Shown: positions 1-9,836, numbered from the stretch's first letter. The stretch: DNA of 64,000 nucleotides from Ensifer sesbaniae (GCF_013283665.1 NZ_JABEKU010000001.1:930001-994000), one strand, 5' to 3'. A program made the numbers and translations. The notes: a model not told the origin generated them from the letters alone.

Positions 1-1809
1 CCAGGATCCGCCGACGAAGAAGCGCAGCCTTTGTCCAGCGTTGAGCGTGTCGATGAAGGTGCCGGCGAGCGCCAGGCTGCCGGTGCGATAGGGAATGACT
101 CCATTGACCGAGAGACTGCCGGTGTGGCCGGTGAAGAGCGCCTGGTTCAGCCGCGCCGACCCCTCGCCGAAACTGGCTTCGATATCGGCGGTCTGGAAGG
201 CGAAGCTGCCGTCGCTCGCCTGAGCCAGCGAGAAGAACTCTCCCGCCCTGACTAGGTCTGCGAAGGCGTTTGCGTCGAAGCCGGAGAGGCTGCCGTTGGC
301 GAGCGAGAGCCTGATGCGGCCCGAGGCTTCCGCCGCCTCCTCGGTCCAGAACGGATGCTCGGTCTCCAGGTCGAAGTTGACGTTGCCTCGGCCGGTCGGG
401 ATCGGGCCTGTAAACCCGAAGTCCGCAAGCGCTGCGGCGAGGTCGGCGTTCTTCAGGACCAGTTCGAGCTTGCCGCCCTTTGCCAATCCTGCTTCCGAGA
501 TCGCGATCCGGCCGCTGAGCCGACCATTGGCATAGGTGCTGTCAGCGATGTCGATGGAAGCGTGCCCATGATCGATGATGACGCCGGCGGCGACATCCAT
601 CAGCCGGAGAGGGCCTATCGATGCCTCCTGCGCCGATAGGCGGAGGTCGGCGCGCCAGGTCCGCACGAAAGCGTCACGGAGCTGCTTGGTGACGTCGTCA
701 GGCTCTACCGGCAATTGATCGATGAGTGGCTGCAGGCCGTTGAGGCCGATACGATCGAAGGCGAGCGTGCCTTCTATCCGGGGCGTATCGTTGGTCGGTG
801 TGGAGACGTCGAGAACACCGGTCGCATTGGCGCCGCCCAGAGCAAGCTGCAGATCGTCGAACTTCAGGGAGCGATCGCCTGTCGTGACATTGGCGCTGAG
901 GTTGAGGCTGCTGTCGGGCAGGGCGCGGCCAGCCTTGCCCTGATACCAGGCCGCCAGCGTTTGCAGGGATGCCGTCGAAAGCTGGAGCCGCCCCGAACTG
1001 ATCGGTGCCTTCGAGAGGCTGCCGATGCCTTCGAAGGAGAGGTTCAATGGAGTTGAGCTCAGCGATGTCCTGAGCGTCGTGTTGCGGCCGGCGAGCAGGG
1101 CAAGCGGCTCGTTGCAGTCGAGCGTCCAGGTCACCAGCTGTCCGCCAAGGCTGCCCGAGAACTCGGCGCCCAGAGGCTCGGTGAAGGAGGGCCACTTGAC
1201 CGTTCCGGCGATGCCGGAAAATTCCCGGGTCTGGTTGGTGATAAGGTCGATGACCTGCAGGCGCCCGTTTTCGACCGTGACGTCACCAAAGGGCGTATCG
1301 TCGCTGGAGGTCGGCCTTTCCGGCGCAGCCAACCAGTGTGGGCGTTGCCAGTTGAGCGTGCCATCCGTCCGTCTTTCCAGCGTGACGACCGGCTCGATCA
1401 AGCGGATGTCCTCGAGTTCCGGATCGCCGTCGATGGCCGAAAGCAGGCTGAAGGAAGCGGTTATTCTGCCGATATTCGCGAGCTTGCGCGATGTACCATC
1501 TGCCGTCTCGATCGTCGCCGAGTGGAGCGTGAGGGTCGGTTCCGGCCAGAAGCTGATCTCGGGATTGCCTGTTATCCGGCTTTTCCCACCTGACCAGGCG
1601 TCGAGCATGTGCTCCACCCTTGGGCGCACGTCGGCGGTGGAAATCAGCAGAGGCAGCGCGGCGTTGTAGGCGGCAGCAAGCCCCACTCCGATCGCCGCTG
1701 CCCAGAGGAAGTGGCGACGGCGGAGCCGCGAGCGCAGGCGTGCGTCGCGCATCATATGCAGGAATTTCCGTGTCATGTCCGCCTGGTCGCCGTCGCTTGG
1801 GTCACGCAT
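1..1809 (-). CDS. AsmA-family protein, C-terminus beyond window edge
   Basis: The minus strand is open from an ATG at 1809 to base 1, giving 603 codons with no stop, so the gene continues outside the window. An alternative ATG lies at 1776. Residues about 30-55 form one hydrophobic N-terminal membrane segment after an Arg-rich stretch, which predicts a protein anchored in the inner membrane with its bulk in the periplasm. The rest is a long series of beta-rich repeats of the AsmA/AsmA_2 type, including layered LxxxxGxL and DVSTPTNDTPRIEGTLAF-like strands typical of AsmA C-terminal domains. AsmA-like proteins are linked to outer-membrane assembly and lipid transport between membranes. The exact role of this copy cannot be told. 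It is divergent from acsA2. Several short frames on the other strand are shadows. Confidence 0.82.
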   Translation of the reverse strand, partial: MRDPSDGDQADMTRKFLHMMRDARLRSRLRRRHFLWAAAIGVGLAAAYNAALPLLISTADVRPRVEHMLDAWSGGKSRITGNPEISFWPEPTLTLHSATIETADGTSRKLANIGRITASFSLLSAIDGDPELEDIRLIEPVVTLERRTDGTLNWQRPHWLAAPERPTSSDDTPFGDVTVENGRLQVIDLITNQTREFSGIAGTVKWPSFTEPLGAEFSGSLGGQLVTWTLDCNEPLALLAGRNTTLRTSLSSTPLNLSFEGIGSLSKAPISSGRLQLSTASLQTLAAWYQGKAGRALPDSSLNLSANVTTGDRSLKFDDLQLALGGANATGVLDVSTPTNDTPRIEGTLAFDRIGLNGLQPLIDQLPVEPDDVTKQLRDAFVRTWRADLRLSAQEASIGPLRLMDVAAGVIIDHGHASIDIADSTYANGRLSGRIAISEAGLAKGGKLELVLKNADLAAALADFGFTGPIPTGRGNVNFDLETEHPFWTEEAAEASGRIRLSLANGSLSGFDANAFADLVRAGEFFSLAQASDGSFAFQTADIEASFGEGSARLNQALFTGHTGSLSVNGVIPYRTGSLALAGTFIDTLNAGQRLRFFVGGSW

Positions 1810-1962
1810 GTTGGATAGGCCTTCGGCCCTCAGAAATCAAATGTGGCGGACAGGAAACAGACAGGTAAATGTCGCCGGCTCGATGCCGAGGCGACTGCGG
1901 GTACTGTTTATTTTGCGATGCAGCATGGTATAGAGAGCATGGAGCAGGAGTGGAGGAAAAGC

Positions 1963-3915
1963 ATGCAAGCAGAGCAGCCGTTGTGGGTTCCCAGTCCCGA
2001 GATCCGTGAGCATAGTCCCATGGCCGAATTCATCGCCTGGTGCAGCGAACGTTTCGGCAGGACCTTTGCGGATTATGACGCGTTCCATGCATGGTCGGTG
2101 GCCGAGCGTGGTGATTTCTGGACCGCAGTATGGGAGCATTGCAACGTCATCGGCGAGCGTGGCGCGACCGCCCTCGTCAATGGCGACCGGATGCTCGACG
2201 CTCGTTTTTTCCCTGAAGCGAAGCTGAACTTCGCCGAGAACCTGCTTCGTGAAACCGGCGATGGCGATGCGCTTGTGTTCCGCGGCGAGGACAAGGTCGC
2301 TTACCGCCTGTCGTGGAACGAGCTGCGCGCTTTGGTGTCGCGACTGCAGCAGGCGCTGAAAGCGCAAGGGATTGGCCCGGGTGACCGCGTCGCGGCGATG
2401 ATGCCGAACATGCCGGAAACCGTCGCGCTGATGCTGGCGACCGCCTCGATCGGGGCGATCTGGTCCTCCTGCTCTCCCGATTTCGGCGAGCAGGGCGTTC
2501 TCGATCGATTCGGCCAGATCGCGCCGAAGCTGTTCATCGCCTGCGACGGCTATTGGTATAACGGCAAGCGCCAGGACGTCGACGCGAAGGTGCGCGCGGT
2601 CTCGGCCAGCCTTGCCGTGCCGGCGTTGATCGTACCCTACGCCGGCGACAGCGCGGCGCTTGCCGCCTCGATCGCAGGCGGTACGACTCTCGGAGACTTC
2701 ATCGCGCCCTTCGAGGCGAAGGTCCTGACGTTCGAGCGGCTTCCCTTCAGCCATCCGCTCTATGTGCTGTTTTCGTCAGGCACGACGGGTGTACCGAAGT
2801 GCATCGTGCATTCGGCCGGCGGCACCTTGCTGCAGCATCTGAAGGAACACCGTTTCCACTGCGGCCTTCGCCGCGGCGAAAAGCTCTTCTACTTCACCAC
2901 CTGTGGCTGGATGATGTGGAACTGGCTGGCCTCGGGCTTGGCGGTCGGCGCCACGCTTTGTCTCTTCGACGGCTCGCCCTTCTACCCCGACGGCAACGTG
3001 CTCTTCGACTATGCCGCGGCCGAGAAGTTCGCGGTGTTCGGCACCTCGGCCAAGTATATCGATGCGGTCCGCAAGGGCGGCTTCGTGCCGGCCAAGACCC
3101 ATGACCTCTCGACCCTGAGGCTGCTCACCTCCACCGGTTCGCCCTTGTCGCCGGAAGGCTTCTCCTTCGTCTACGAAGGGATTAAGTCGGACGTGCAGCT
3201 CGCTTCGATATCCGGAGGCACGGATATCGTCTCCTGCTTCGTGCTCGGCAATCCCCTGAAGCCGGTCTGGCGCGGCGAGATCCAGGGGCCAGGCCTCGGA
3301 TTGGCCGTCGACGTCTGGAACGACGAGGGGCAGTCCGTGCGCGGTGAAAAGGGCGAGCTCGTCTGCACCAAGGCGTTCCCGTCGATGCCGGTGATGTTTT
3401 GGAACGACCCGGAAGGCGCCAAGTATCGCGCCGCCTATTTCGAGCGCTTCGACAACGTCTGGTGCCATGGCGACTTTGCCGAATGGACCGAACACGGCGG
3501 TATCATTATTCACGGCCGCTCCGACGCGACTTTGAACCCCGGCGGCGTGCGCATCGGCACCGCGGAGATCTACAATCAGGTCGAGCAGATGGAAGAGGTC
3601 GTCGAGGCCCTCTGCATCGGGCAGGATTGGGAAGACGACGTCCGCGTCGTTCTGTTCGTCCGCCTCGCATCCGGGATCACGCTAACCGACGATCTGATCA
3701 AGGCGATCAAGAACCGTATCCGCGTCGGCGCGTCGCCGCGCCACGTGCCGGCGAAGGTGATCGCGGTCACCGACATCCCCCGCACCAAGTCGGGCAAGAT
3801 CGTCGAGCTTGCCGTCCGTGATGTCGTGCATGGCCGTCCGGTGAAGAACAAGGAGGCGCTCGCCAACCCCGAGGCGCTCGACCTTTTTGCCGGTCTCGAG
3901 GCCCTTAAGAATTGA
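1963..3915 (+). CDS. acsA2: acetoacetyl-CoA synthetase
   Basis: A 650-residue ANL-superfamily acyl-CoA synthetase. It activates acetoacetate with ATP and CoA, feeding products of polyhydroxybutyrate breakdown into acetoacetyl-CoA in the cytoplasm. The P-loop SSGTTGVPK lies near residue 271, and the C-terminal catalytic lysine motif [10 protein letters not shown] lies near residue 607. The start at 1963 is chosen because GGAGG sits 6-7 bases upstream and the length then matches the family. An in-frame upstream start at 1843 would add a non-conserved tail. Neighbours support the role: a phasin gene lies 6 kb away. In S. meliloti acsA2 is needed for growth on acetoacetate and hydroxybutyrate (established knowledge). 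Followed by an inverted repeat at 3922-3950 (GTTAACT/AGTTAAC) without a T-run. Confidence 0.93.
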   Translation: MQAEQPLWVPSPEIREHSPMAEFIAWCSERFGRTFADYDAFHAWSVAERGDFWTAVWEHCNVIGERGATALVNGDRMLDARFFPEAKLNFAENLLRETGDGDALVFRGEDKVAYRLSWNELRALVSRLQQALKAQGIGPGDRVAAMMPNMPETVALMLATASIGAIWSSCSPDFGEQGVLDRFGQIAPKLFIACDGYWYNGKRQDVDAKVRAVSASLAVPALIVPYAGDSAALAASIAGGTTLGDFIAPFEAKVLTFERLPFSHPLYVLFSSGTTGVPKCIVHSAGGTLLQHLKEHRFHCGLRRGEKLFYFTTCGWMMWNWLASGLAVGATLCLFDGSPFYPDGNVLFDYAAAEKFAVFGTSAKYIDAVRKGGFVPAKTHDLSTLRLLTSTGSPLSPEGFSFVYEGIKSDVQLASISGGTDIVSCFVLGNPLKPVWRGEIQGPGLGLAVDVWNDEGQSVRGEKGELVCTKAFPSMPVMFWNDPEGAKYRAAYFERFDNVWCHGDFAEWTEHGGIIIHGRSDATLNPGGVRIGTAEIYNQVEQMEEVVEALCIGQDWEDDVRVVLFVRLASGITLTDDLIKAIKNRIRVGASPRHVPAKVIAVTDIPRTKSGKIVELAVRDVVHGRPVKNKEALANPEALDLFAGLEALKN

Positions 3916-4084
3916 GGGTGCGTTAACTTGTTGGCGCTCCCCGAGTTAACCAAGCCTTCAGACTTGCTGAAAAATCACTAAAATTGCGCAGTCGCCTGGT
4001 AAGGTCTTGTTAAGAATTCGGGGCGCATTGTCATGTCAACTTGGGCCCGGTCGATGTAGGTCGGCGTTCGGCAGCGATGCCGCC

Positions 4085-4166
4085 GCAGACATGATGTCAT
4101 CCCTTTTCGAGCACTTGTTGGTTTAGCATTCGACTATCGAGGTGGCCTCCCAGCCACCTTTTTTTT
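4085..4166 (+). ncRNA. candidate small RNA ending in an intrinsic terminator
   Basis: The 299-bp gap after acsA2 holds no plausible reading frame, but it ends in a textbook terminator: stem GGTGGC (4141-4146) / GCCACC (4153-4158) followed by eight T. It lies 225 bases past the acsA2 stop, too far for a simple acsA2 terminator, and the next gene is on the other strand. The loop exposes CCTCCC, an anti-Shine-Dalgarno element typical of alphaproteobacterial sRNAs. Size and setting recall MmgR (alpha-r8 family), an sRNA tied to PHB granules in S. meliloti. That identity is a guess from memory. The 5' end is not defined and 4085 is a placeholder. Confidence 0.45.
4141..4166 (+). terminator. intrinsic terminator with CCTCCC loop
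   Basis: Six-base-pair GC-rich stem with loop CTCCCA followed by TTTTTTTT. It defines the 3' end of the candidate sRNA, or less likely of a long acsA2 3' UTR. Confidence 0.85.
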
Positions 4167-4214
4167 ATGCCGCTTCGGCCGTCAGAAACGAGTGGAGCCA
4201 ATGCCCCCGGTCGA

Positions 4215-5897
4215 TCAGGATCGGCCTTCGAGCGACCGCGACACCGCGATGACCGGGATCATGCCGGCGATGACGATGATCATGGCGGCAACCGAGGCAT
4301 CCTCGACCTTCGCCCGCGAGGCGTCCTCGTAGACGAGGGTGGCCAGCGTGTTGAAGTTGAAGGGCCGCAGCATGATCGTGGCCGAAAGCTCCTTCATCGT
4401 TTCGATGAAGACGAGCAGGGCCGCAGTCAGAACGGCCGGACGCATCATCGGCAGCAGCACGGTGCGCAGGGTCTGTCCGCCCGTGCGCCCGAGTGCGCGC
4501 GCGGCCATGTCGAGATGCGGAGAGAGCTTATGGAAGCCGGCTTCGAGTGTGCCTTCCGCCATGGTCAGAAAGCGCACGCTGCAGGCATAGATGATGGCAA
4601 AGCCGGTGCCGGTCATCATCAGTCCGGTGGAGATGCCGAAGGTTTCCCGCATGCCGGCATCGATCGCATTGTCGAGAGCGGCGAGCGGAAAGAGCACGCC
4701 GATCGCCAGCACCGTGCCGGGCACACCGTAGCCGAAGGAGGCAAGCCGCCCCGCCGTGTCGGAGACCCGGGAGTGCCCGGTGCGCGCCGCATAGGCCAGT
4801 ACGAAGCCGAGCAGCACCGTGGCGATCGCCGTCGCGCCCGAAACCAGGATGCTGTGGAAGAGCGCGTTCAGCAGACGAGGCTCCACAAACTGGTCGATCC
4901 GCTTCAGGGCAAAGTTGCCGAGGATGAAGAACGGCACGGCGAAACCGGAGAGAACTGGCAGCAGGCAGGCAAGCATCGCCGACCATTTCTTCCAGCCGGT
5001 CAAAGACAGCCGGACGGCATCGTGGACGGCCGAGGTGGTCTTCTGGCTGGAGAAGCGCTGGCGGCGCCGTGCGGCCCGTTCGATCATCATCAACCCGATG
5101 ACGAAGACCAGCATGATGCAGGCGATCTGTGCGGCGCCCGCAAGGCTGCCGCGGTTCAGCCAGGTATCGAAGATCGAGAAGGTCAGGGTCTGCACGCCGA
5201 GGAATTCGACGGCACCGATATCGTTCAAGGTCTCCATCGCCACCAGCGTCAGGCCGATCATGATCGCCGGGCGGGCCATCGGGATCTGGATGCGGAAGAA
5301 CACCTTGAGCGGACCGGCGCCGAGGGTGCGCGCGACGTCCGCAGCCGCCCGTCCCTGCATCAGGAACATCGAGCGGCAAGCGAGATAGATGTATGGATAG
5401 AGCACCGAACTCAACACCAGCACCGCGCCGCCGAGCGAGCGGATATCCGGAAACCAATAGTCGCGGCTCGTCTTGAAGCCGAAGATGAAGCGGACCAGGC
5501 TTTGCACCGGCCCGGTGAAGGTGAGGAGTTCACCGAAGGCATAGGCAGCCAGATAGGCTGGGATGGCGAGTGGCAGCACGAGGGCTGCGGAGAGAAACCG
5601 GCGGAGCGGAAACTCGCAACTTGCCACCAGCCAGGCGGTGAGGATGCCGACGAACGCAGTGCTGGCACCCGTCAGCGAAACGAGGAGCAGCGTTCGCCCG
5701 GTCGCGCGTGGAATGACGTTTTCCATGAGGTGCGGCCAGTTGCTGCCGCCACCCGATACGGCAAGCCACGCGATCGCGATGATCGGCATCAGCACGATCA
5801 CCGACGTCAGGCCGGCCCAGGTCGCCAGGAGAGGATGGGAAAGACCGGTTCCTGCACGTGCAAGACGCCGCTTTGTGCTGTGAGAGGTGGACTGCAA
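4215..5897 (-). CDS. Fe(III)-type ABC transporter permease (two fused permease halves)
   Basis: A 560-residue inner-membrane protein with about twelve hydrophobic segments. It is made of two BPD_transp_1 halves, each with an EAA-type loop: GAGPLKVFFRIQIPMARPA in the first half and ALGRTGGQTLRTVLLPMMRPA in the second. This fused architecture is typical of FbpB/SfuB-like ferric-iron permeases. The likely start is a TTG at 5897 (GGA about 9 bases upstream), because no ATG precedes the first membrane segment. It sits 92 bases downstream of cbrA on the same strand, with a hairpin at 5938-5957 between them that lacks a T-run, so read-through from cbrA is possible. No ATPase gene is nearby. The likely partner binding protein, fbpA, is 11 kb away. 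Substrate is inferred from family and from fbpA. Confidence 0.8.
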   Translation of the reverse strand: MQSTSHSTKRRLARAGTGLSHPLLATWAGLTSVIVLMPIIAIAWLAVSGGGSNWPHLMENVIPRATGRTLLLVSLTGASTAFVGILTAWLVASCEFPLRRFLSAALVLPLAIPAYLAAYAFGELLTFTGPVQSLVRFIFGFKTSRDYWFPDIRSLGGAVLVLSSVLYPYIYLACRSMFLMQGRAAADVARTLGAGPLKVFFRIQIPMARPAIMIGLTLVAMETLNDIGAVEFLGVQTLTFSIFDTWLNRGSLAGAAQIACIMLVFVIGLMMIERAARRRQRFSSQKTTSAVHDAVRLSLTGWKKWSAMLACLLPVLSGFAVPFFILGNFALKRIDQFVEPRLLNALFHSILVSGATAIATVLLGFVLAYAARTGHSRVSDTAGRLASFGYGVPGTVLAIGVLFPLAALDNAIDAGMRETFGISTGLMMTGTGFAIIYACSVRFLTMAEGTLEAGFHKLSPHLDMAARALGRTGGQTLRTVLLPMMRPAVLTAALLVFIETMKELSATIMLRPFNFNTLATLVYEDASRAKVEDASVAAMIIVIAGMIPVIAVSRSLEGRS

Positions 5898-5989
5898 TCG
5901 ATCGATTCCGAAGCGAGACGGCAGGAATAGCTAACCAGCGGCCAGCAAACTGGCCGCCGCAAGTCAACATTTCCTTATAACATCCGGTC

Positions 5990-8900
5990 TCAGTTCGCCA
6001 AGACGCGTTGTGACGGGAAGGAGATTTCCACCAGCGTGCCATCGTTCGGCGCGGAGGTGATCGAGAAATGCGCCCGGTTCGCTTCCGCCATGGCCTTCGT
6101 CAGTGGCAGGCCGAGCCCGGTGCCGTCGCCGCGCTTGCGTCCGCCCGTCGTTACCTGCCGGAACGGTTTCATCGCCTGGTCCAGTTCGCTGCGCGTCATG
6201 CCGACGCCGGTATCGCGGATCCGCAGGATGACGCTGCCATTCGCCTCGTAGGAGGTCGATACGACGATCTGACCGCCCGACGGCGTGAAGCGGATGGCAT
6301 TCGCCAGGATGTTGAGCGCGATCTGCTTGATCGAGCGGCCGTCGGCGACGACGTTCGGCACGGCCGCCGAAAGCGAGGTACGGATGATGACGCGCTGGCT
6401 GTTGGCCTGGGGCTGGACGAGAGACACGGCCTCGGAAATCGCCTCGTTGATCTCGACGGCGCCGAAGTCGAGTTCCATCTCTCCGGCTTCGATTTTCGAG
6501 ATATCCAGGAGATCGTTGACGATATCGAGCACGTGCCGGCCCGACCGGCCGATATCGCCGGCATATTCGATATAGCGCGGATGGCCGACCGGGCCGAAAT
6601 GCTCGCTTGCCATCATGTCGGAGAAGCCGATGATCGCGTTGAGCGGCGTGCGGATCTCGTGGCTGACGCGGGCAAGGAACTCGGTCTTGTGGGCGTTTGC
6701 CGTTTCCGCCGCGCGCTTGGCGTTCCGGAGCTCTTCTTCCGTCCGCTTCCACTGGGTGATGTCGCGGATCACGGCGCAGAAGCCGTTGGAAGCCGAAAGC
6801 CTGCCGATGGTCATGAACAGCGGGATGAAGCCGCCATTGGCCTCCCGCCCGATCACTTCGCGACCGTCATTCAGCACACTCGCCACGCCATGACCGGAAA
6901 GACCGTGCAGATAGTCGATGACCGCCTTCTGGCTCTCATGGGCGAAAAGCGCCGCGAAGGGTTTGCCGCGGATCTCGCCCTCGTCATAGTTGAAGAGGGC
7001 GCTGGCCGAACGGTTCACCGAGCGGATATCGCCGTCATGGCCGAGAACGACCACGCCATCGGTGGCTGTTTCCAGAATGGACTTGAGCTCGTCGATTTCC
7101 GTCTTCAGGCTCTCGATCTGCTCGCCCCCTGCGACCGCCTCGTCACCCTTGGCCGCTTCGGTGCTCGGCGCGCTCGCCGGTGTCAGTGCCAGCATCAGGG
7201 CGCCCTTGCCGTCCCAGCGGATCGAGTGCAGGCGGGCGGTGACCGGCCGCAATTGGCCGTCCTTGCGGATCAGCGTCATGGTGCCGTCGGGCTCGCCGTC
7301 GATTGCCTCTTCGCCATTGGCAAACAGCGCGTCTATGCCGCCTTCCTGCGCGAACGCGTCGAGGTCGTCATAGGCGGTGAGGCGCAGGAACTCCGGATTG
7401 GCGTGCAGCAATTGGTCGCCGCGATGGACGAGCATGCCGATCGGCAGGCTGTCGAGGATCTCGCCGCTGAGACCGATATCGGCCGTCTGCTGCTGGACTT
7501 CGATTTCGCCGGCCGCGTCGTCGGGTGTCTTCGCGTCGAGCGCGGTTTCGCTTCCGTCCTCCTCGACGGGTACAGCGTCTTCGATCTCCGGCTCGCCTGA
7601 CGGCTGCATTGAAGCCGTGTTATCGTCCTCGCTCGGGGGCAGGGGCTCGGCCGTTGTCGCGCTGACTGTTTTGCCGTTTTCCGGCGCCGCTTCTGCTTCT
7701 TCGGCCGGCTTGCCGAAATTCTCGCCCAGTTGGCGGGCGATCTCGCGAAAGGCCGCCTGTTCGCCGCGCGTCAGCCCGCTCGCCGCCCGGTGCTGCTCGA
7801 GTTCGACGATCTTGTCGGAAGTCCGGCGGCCCGGTGTCTCCACGATGCGCAGCGCCGGGCGCTCGCCTTGGGAAGGACCCGGGGGCGACGCAGGCTCGTC
7901 AATAGGGCTTTCCTCTTCAGGCGGAAGATCCGCTGCTGCCGGCGCGACCGAGAAAAGCGGCAGGCCTTCGGGTTCGGCAGCGCCGCCCTCATCCGTGGCA
8001 TGCTCTGCGGCAACCTGGCTTTCGGCCTCGATCTCGCCGGTTGGTCCTTCGCTCCCGGCCTCTTCCGGCAGAGATGAGGCCACGGGCCCGTCCACCCTTA
8101 CCTCGGGGCCGAGCGCCAGGCCGTTGGCGTTCTCGTCCTCGACGGCATCGGCAAGGCGTACGATGCCGAACCCGCGGAAGCCGTCGAATTCGCGCGAGCG
8201 GGAATAGGTGGGCAAAGCGGCAAGATCGACCGGAACCTTGAGGCTCGTGCCTTGAACGGGCCAGAAGATCGTCTTGCCGGACCAGGTGTCGCGGCGCTGC
8301 AGCAGCGTGCCGATCTTGTGGTCGCGATCGAGATCGTAACGCACCGCAACATCGGTGAAGCTCATGCCGATCACGTCGGCCGCGCGCGGCCCCACCGCGG
8401 TCGCGAATTCCTCGGAAATTTCGCTGAAGCGACCCTCGGCATCGATTTTCCAGACGAAACGCACCGCACGGCCGCCAGGCGTAAAGACGAAGTCCGCCTG
8501 TTCCGTCGGAGCGATTTCCACCTCGCCGATTTCGCCCGTTTCGCCTTCGGCGCGGCGTTCCTCAGCTCCGTCGGCAGAAATCTCGGGGGGCTCGACACTT
8601 CGTTCCTCGGCATCGCTCTCGTCACCGGGCTGTGCCGCCTTAGCCTCGTCGCCGGTGCTGGACGGTTCCGGTTCGATGACGTCGTCCGCTGGAATGCCAG
8701 CTTCGTCCGTGACTTGGGCACCGTCGTCGACCTGCGCTTCAACGTCCGATGCCTTGGGTTCGTAGGCCGGTTCCAATGGCGCGACAGGCGCTAGACTTGC
8801 AGCCGGTTCGTCGATCATTTCATCGGTTGCCGGTTCGGCGCCGGATGCAATCTCGCTTGCGTCCCGATCCTGATCCTGGACTGGGGGCAGCATGGACGCC

Positions 8901-9607
8901 TGCTCGGCCGCGGGCGAAACGTCCTCGGGGTCGAGGGTGCCGAGGATGGTCTCGACAGCAAAGAGCAGATGCAACGGCGGATCGTCGGCAATCTTGCCCA
9001 CGGCCGCCGGCAAGTGCCCCTTCCGGGTAGCCACCGGGCGTTTGATCAGCCAGTCATTGTCGCGCGAAACGGCGACAACGAGTTGCCTGCGCGTCTCGTC
9101 CGACATGCCGAGATCGGGAAAACCCAGGGAGTGCGCGACAATGGCGCCTTCACCATCGAGCACCGCCATGTGGGTATCGGGGCCGTCCAGGCCGGCGATC
9201 ATTCGGGCGGCCCGATCCTCGATCGAAAGCGGCGCGCCCGTATGCGGCGCGGTAAAGAGCACGGCATCCTCGTCCGGCCGAACGCGGATCATCTCGACGG
9301 CGACATTGAGCGGCGTACCGCGAAAGCCCGAGAACTTCCGTATCGAAAGCTGGCGGCGATCGCCGACGCGTACGAGCTGCGCGGCCGCGGCGCGCAGCTG
9401 GCGCAGCGAAAGATCGTTCTGGTCCGGCCCCGCATCGATGAAATCATAGATCGATCCGGCGCCGAAGAACGCGGCGCCCTGGTCGTTTGCCCAGAGGATG
9501 CGTTCGAAATCCCGCGAAAACAGGATCGCCGCATCGCCGCGGGCGAAATGCTCTCGCACCCGCGCATGCACGGCGATGTCGATGAAGGGATACTGTCTCG
9601 CGGGCAT
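5990..9607 (-). CDS. cbrA: PAS-domain sensor histidine kinase of the PleC/DivJ group
   Basis: A 1205-residue soluble-looking kinase without a clear membrane segment. In order: an N-terminal PAS-like region (about 20-120), a long acidic/proline-rich linker, a second PAS-like region (about 375-490), a second low-complexity linker, two further PAS regions (about 720-800 and 845-960), then HisKA and HATPase_c. The phospho-acceptor His is in RVSHEIRTPLNAIIGFSD near residue 980. The G-box GDGTGLGLPL is near the C-terminus. This H-box is the one found in kinases acting on DivK (PleC, DivJ, PdhS). Position between acsA2 and the phasin gene matches S. meliloti cbrA as I remember it, where CbrA restrains CtrA through DivK and affects envelope and symbiosis. 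A perfect CtrA-type box lies just upstream. ATG at 9607 has only a weak ribosome site. Confidence 0.85.
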   Translation of the reverse strand: MPARQYPFIDIAVHARVREHFARGDAAILFSRDFERILWANDQGAAFFGAGSIYDFIDAGPDQNDLSLRQLRAAAAQLVRVGDRRQLSIRKFSGFRGTPLNVAVEMIRVRPDEDAVLFTAPHTGAPLSIEDRAARMIAGLDGPDTHMAVLDGEGAIVAHSLGFPDLGMSDETRRQLVVAVSRDNDWLIKRPVATRKGHLPAAVGKIADDPPLHLLFAVETILGTLDPEDVSPAAEQASMLPPVQDQDRDASEIASGAEPATDEMIDEPAASLAPVAPLEPAYEPKASDVEAQVDDGAQVTDEAGIPADDVIEPEPSSTGDEAKAAQPGDESDAEERSVEPPEISADGAEERRAEGETGEIGEVEIAPTEQADFVFTPGGRAVRFVWKIDAEGRFSEISEEFATAVGPRAADVIGMSFTDVAVRYDLDRDHKIGTLLQRRDTWSGKTIFWPVQGTSLKVPVDLAALPTYSRSREFDGFRGFGIVRLADAVEDENANGLALGPEVRVDGPVASSLPEEAGSEGPTGEIEAESQVAAEHATDEGGAAEPEGLPLFSVAPAAADLPPEEESPIDEPASPPGPSQGERPALRIVETPGRRTSDKIVELEQHRAASGLTRGEQAAFREIARQLGENFGKPAEEAEAAPENGKTVSATTAEPLPPSEDDNTASMQPSGEPEIEDAVPVEEDGSETALDAKTPDDAAGEIEVQQQTADIGLSGEILDSLPIGMLVHRGDQLLHANPEFLRLTAYDDLDAFAQEGGIDALFANGEEAIDGEPDGTMTLIRKDGQLRPVTARLHSIRWDGKGALMLALTPASAPSTEAAKGDEAVAGGEQIESLKTEIDELKSILETATDGVVVLGHDGDIRSVNRSASALFNYDEGEIRGKPFAALFAHESQKAVIDYLHGLSGHGVASVLNDGREVIGREANGGFIPLFMTIGRLSASNGFCAVIRDITQWKRTEEELRNAKRAAETANAHKTEFLARVSHEIRTPLNAIIGFSDMMASEHFGPVGHPRYIEYAGDIGRSGRHVLDIVNDLLDISKIEAGEMELDFGAVEINEAISEAVSLVQPQANSQRVIIRTSLSAAVPNVVADGRSIKQIALNILANAIRFTPSGGQIVVSTSYEANGSVILRIRDTGVGMTRSELDQAMKPFRQVTTGGRKRGDGTGLGLPLTKAMAEANRAHFSITSAPNDGTLVEISFPSQRVLAN

Positions 9608-9636
9608 GGACTGGCCTATTGACGGATCGCTTACGG

Positions 9637-9652
9637 GTTAACACTCTATTAA
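9637..9652 (-). promoter_or_regulatory. CtrA-type box upstream of cbrA
   Basis: On the minus strand the sequence reads TTAATAGAGTGTTAAC, an exact TTAA-N7-TTAAC match to the CtrA consensus. It ends 30 bases before the cbrA start codon. This would let the cell-cycle regulator CtrA control the kinase that controls it. The match is seen; binding is inferred. Confidence 0.6.
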
Positions 9653-9732
9653 TACCCGGCCCGCCCGCGAGGGTCCAGCGAGGCCCCGACCTTCGTCCCG
9701 GCTTTCACGGCGAAAGGTTAATGCCTCGGATT

Positions 9733-9765
9733 TTGTGCGCTGCACAATTTTATTGCAATGCACAA
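9733..9765 (+). promoter_or_regulatory. PhaR/AniA-like operator of the phasin gene
   Basis: A perfect inverted repeat TTGTGC-GCT-GCACAA (9733-9747) is followed by a second, partly matching TTGCAATGCACAA (9753-9765). TGC/GCA-rich dyads are the usual target of the PHB-responsive repressor PhaR (AniA in rhizobia), which binds phasin promoters and is titrated by PHB granules. The second element overlaps the -35 box TTGCAA. Confidence 0.55.
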
Positions 9766-9781
9766 GGAGATCGATTATATA
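9753..9781 (+). promoter_or_regulatory. sigma-70-type promoter of the phasin gene
   Basis: TTGCAA (9753-9758), 17-base spacer, TATATA (9776-9781). Transcription would begin about 45 bases before the phasin start codon. Confidence 0.55.
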
Positions 9782-9836
9782 GTGCGCATCAAGCAACGGC
9801 GCCTCAAAAGAGGGCCTGACACCAAGGAGCGCTTTC

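Noticed and set aside
4167-5930. 587-codon plus-strand frame opposite the permease
   Set aside because: It is Asp/Arg/His-rich shadow coding opposite a convincing twelve-helix permease with recognisable transport motifs.
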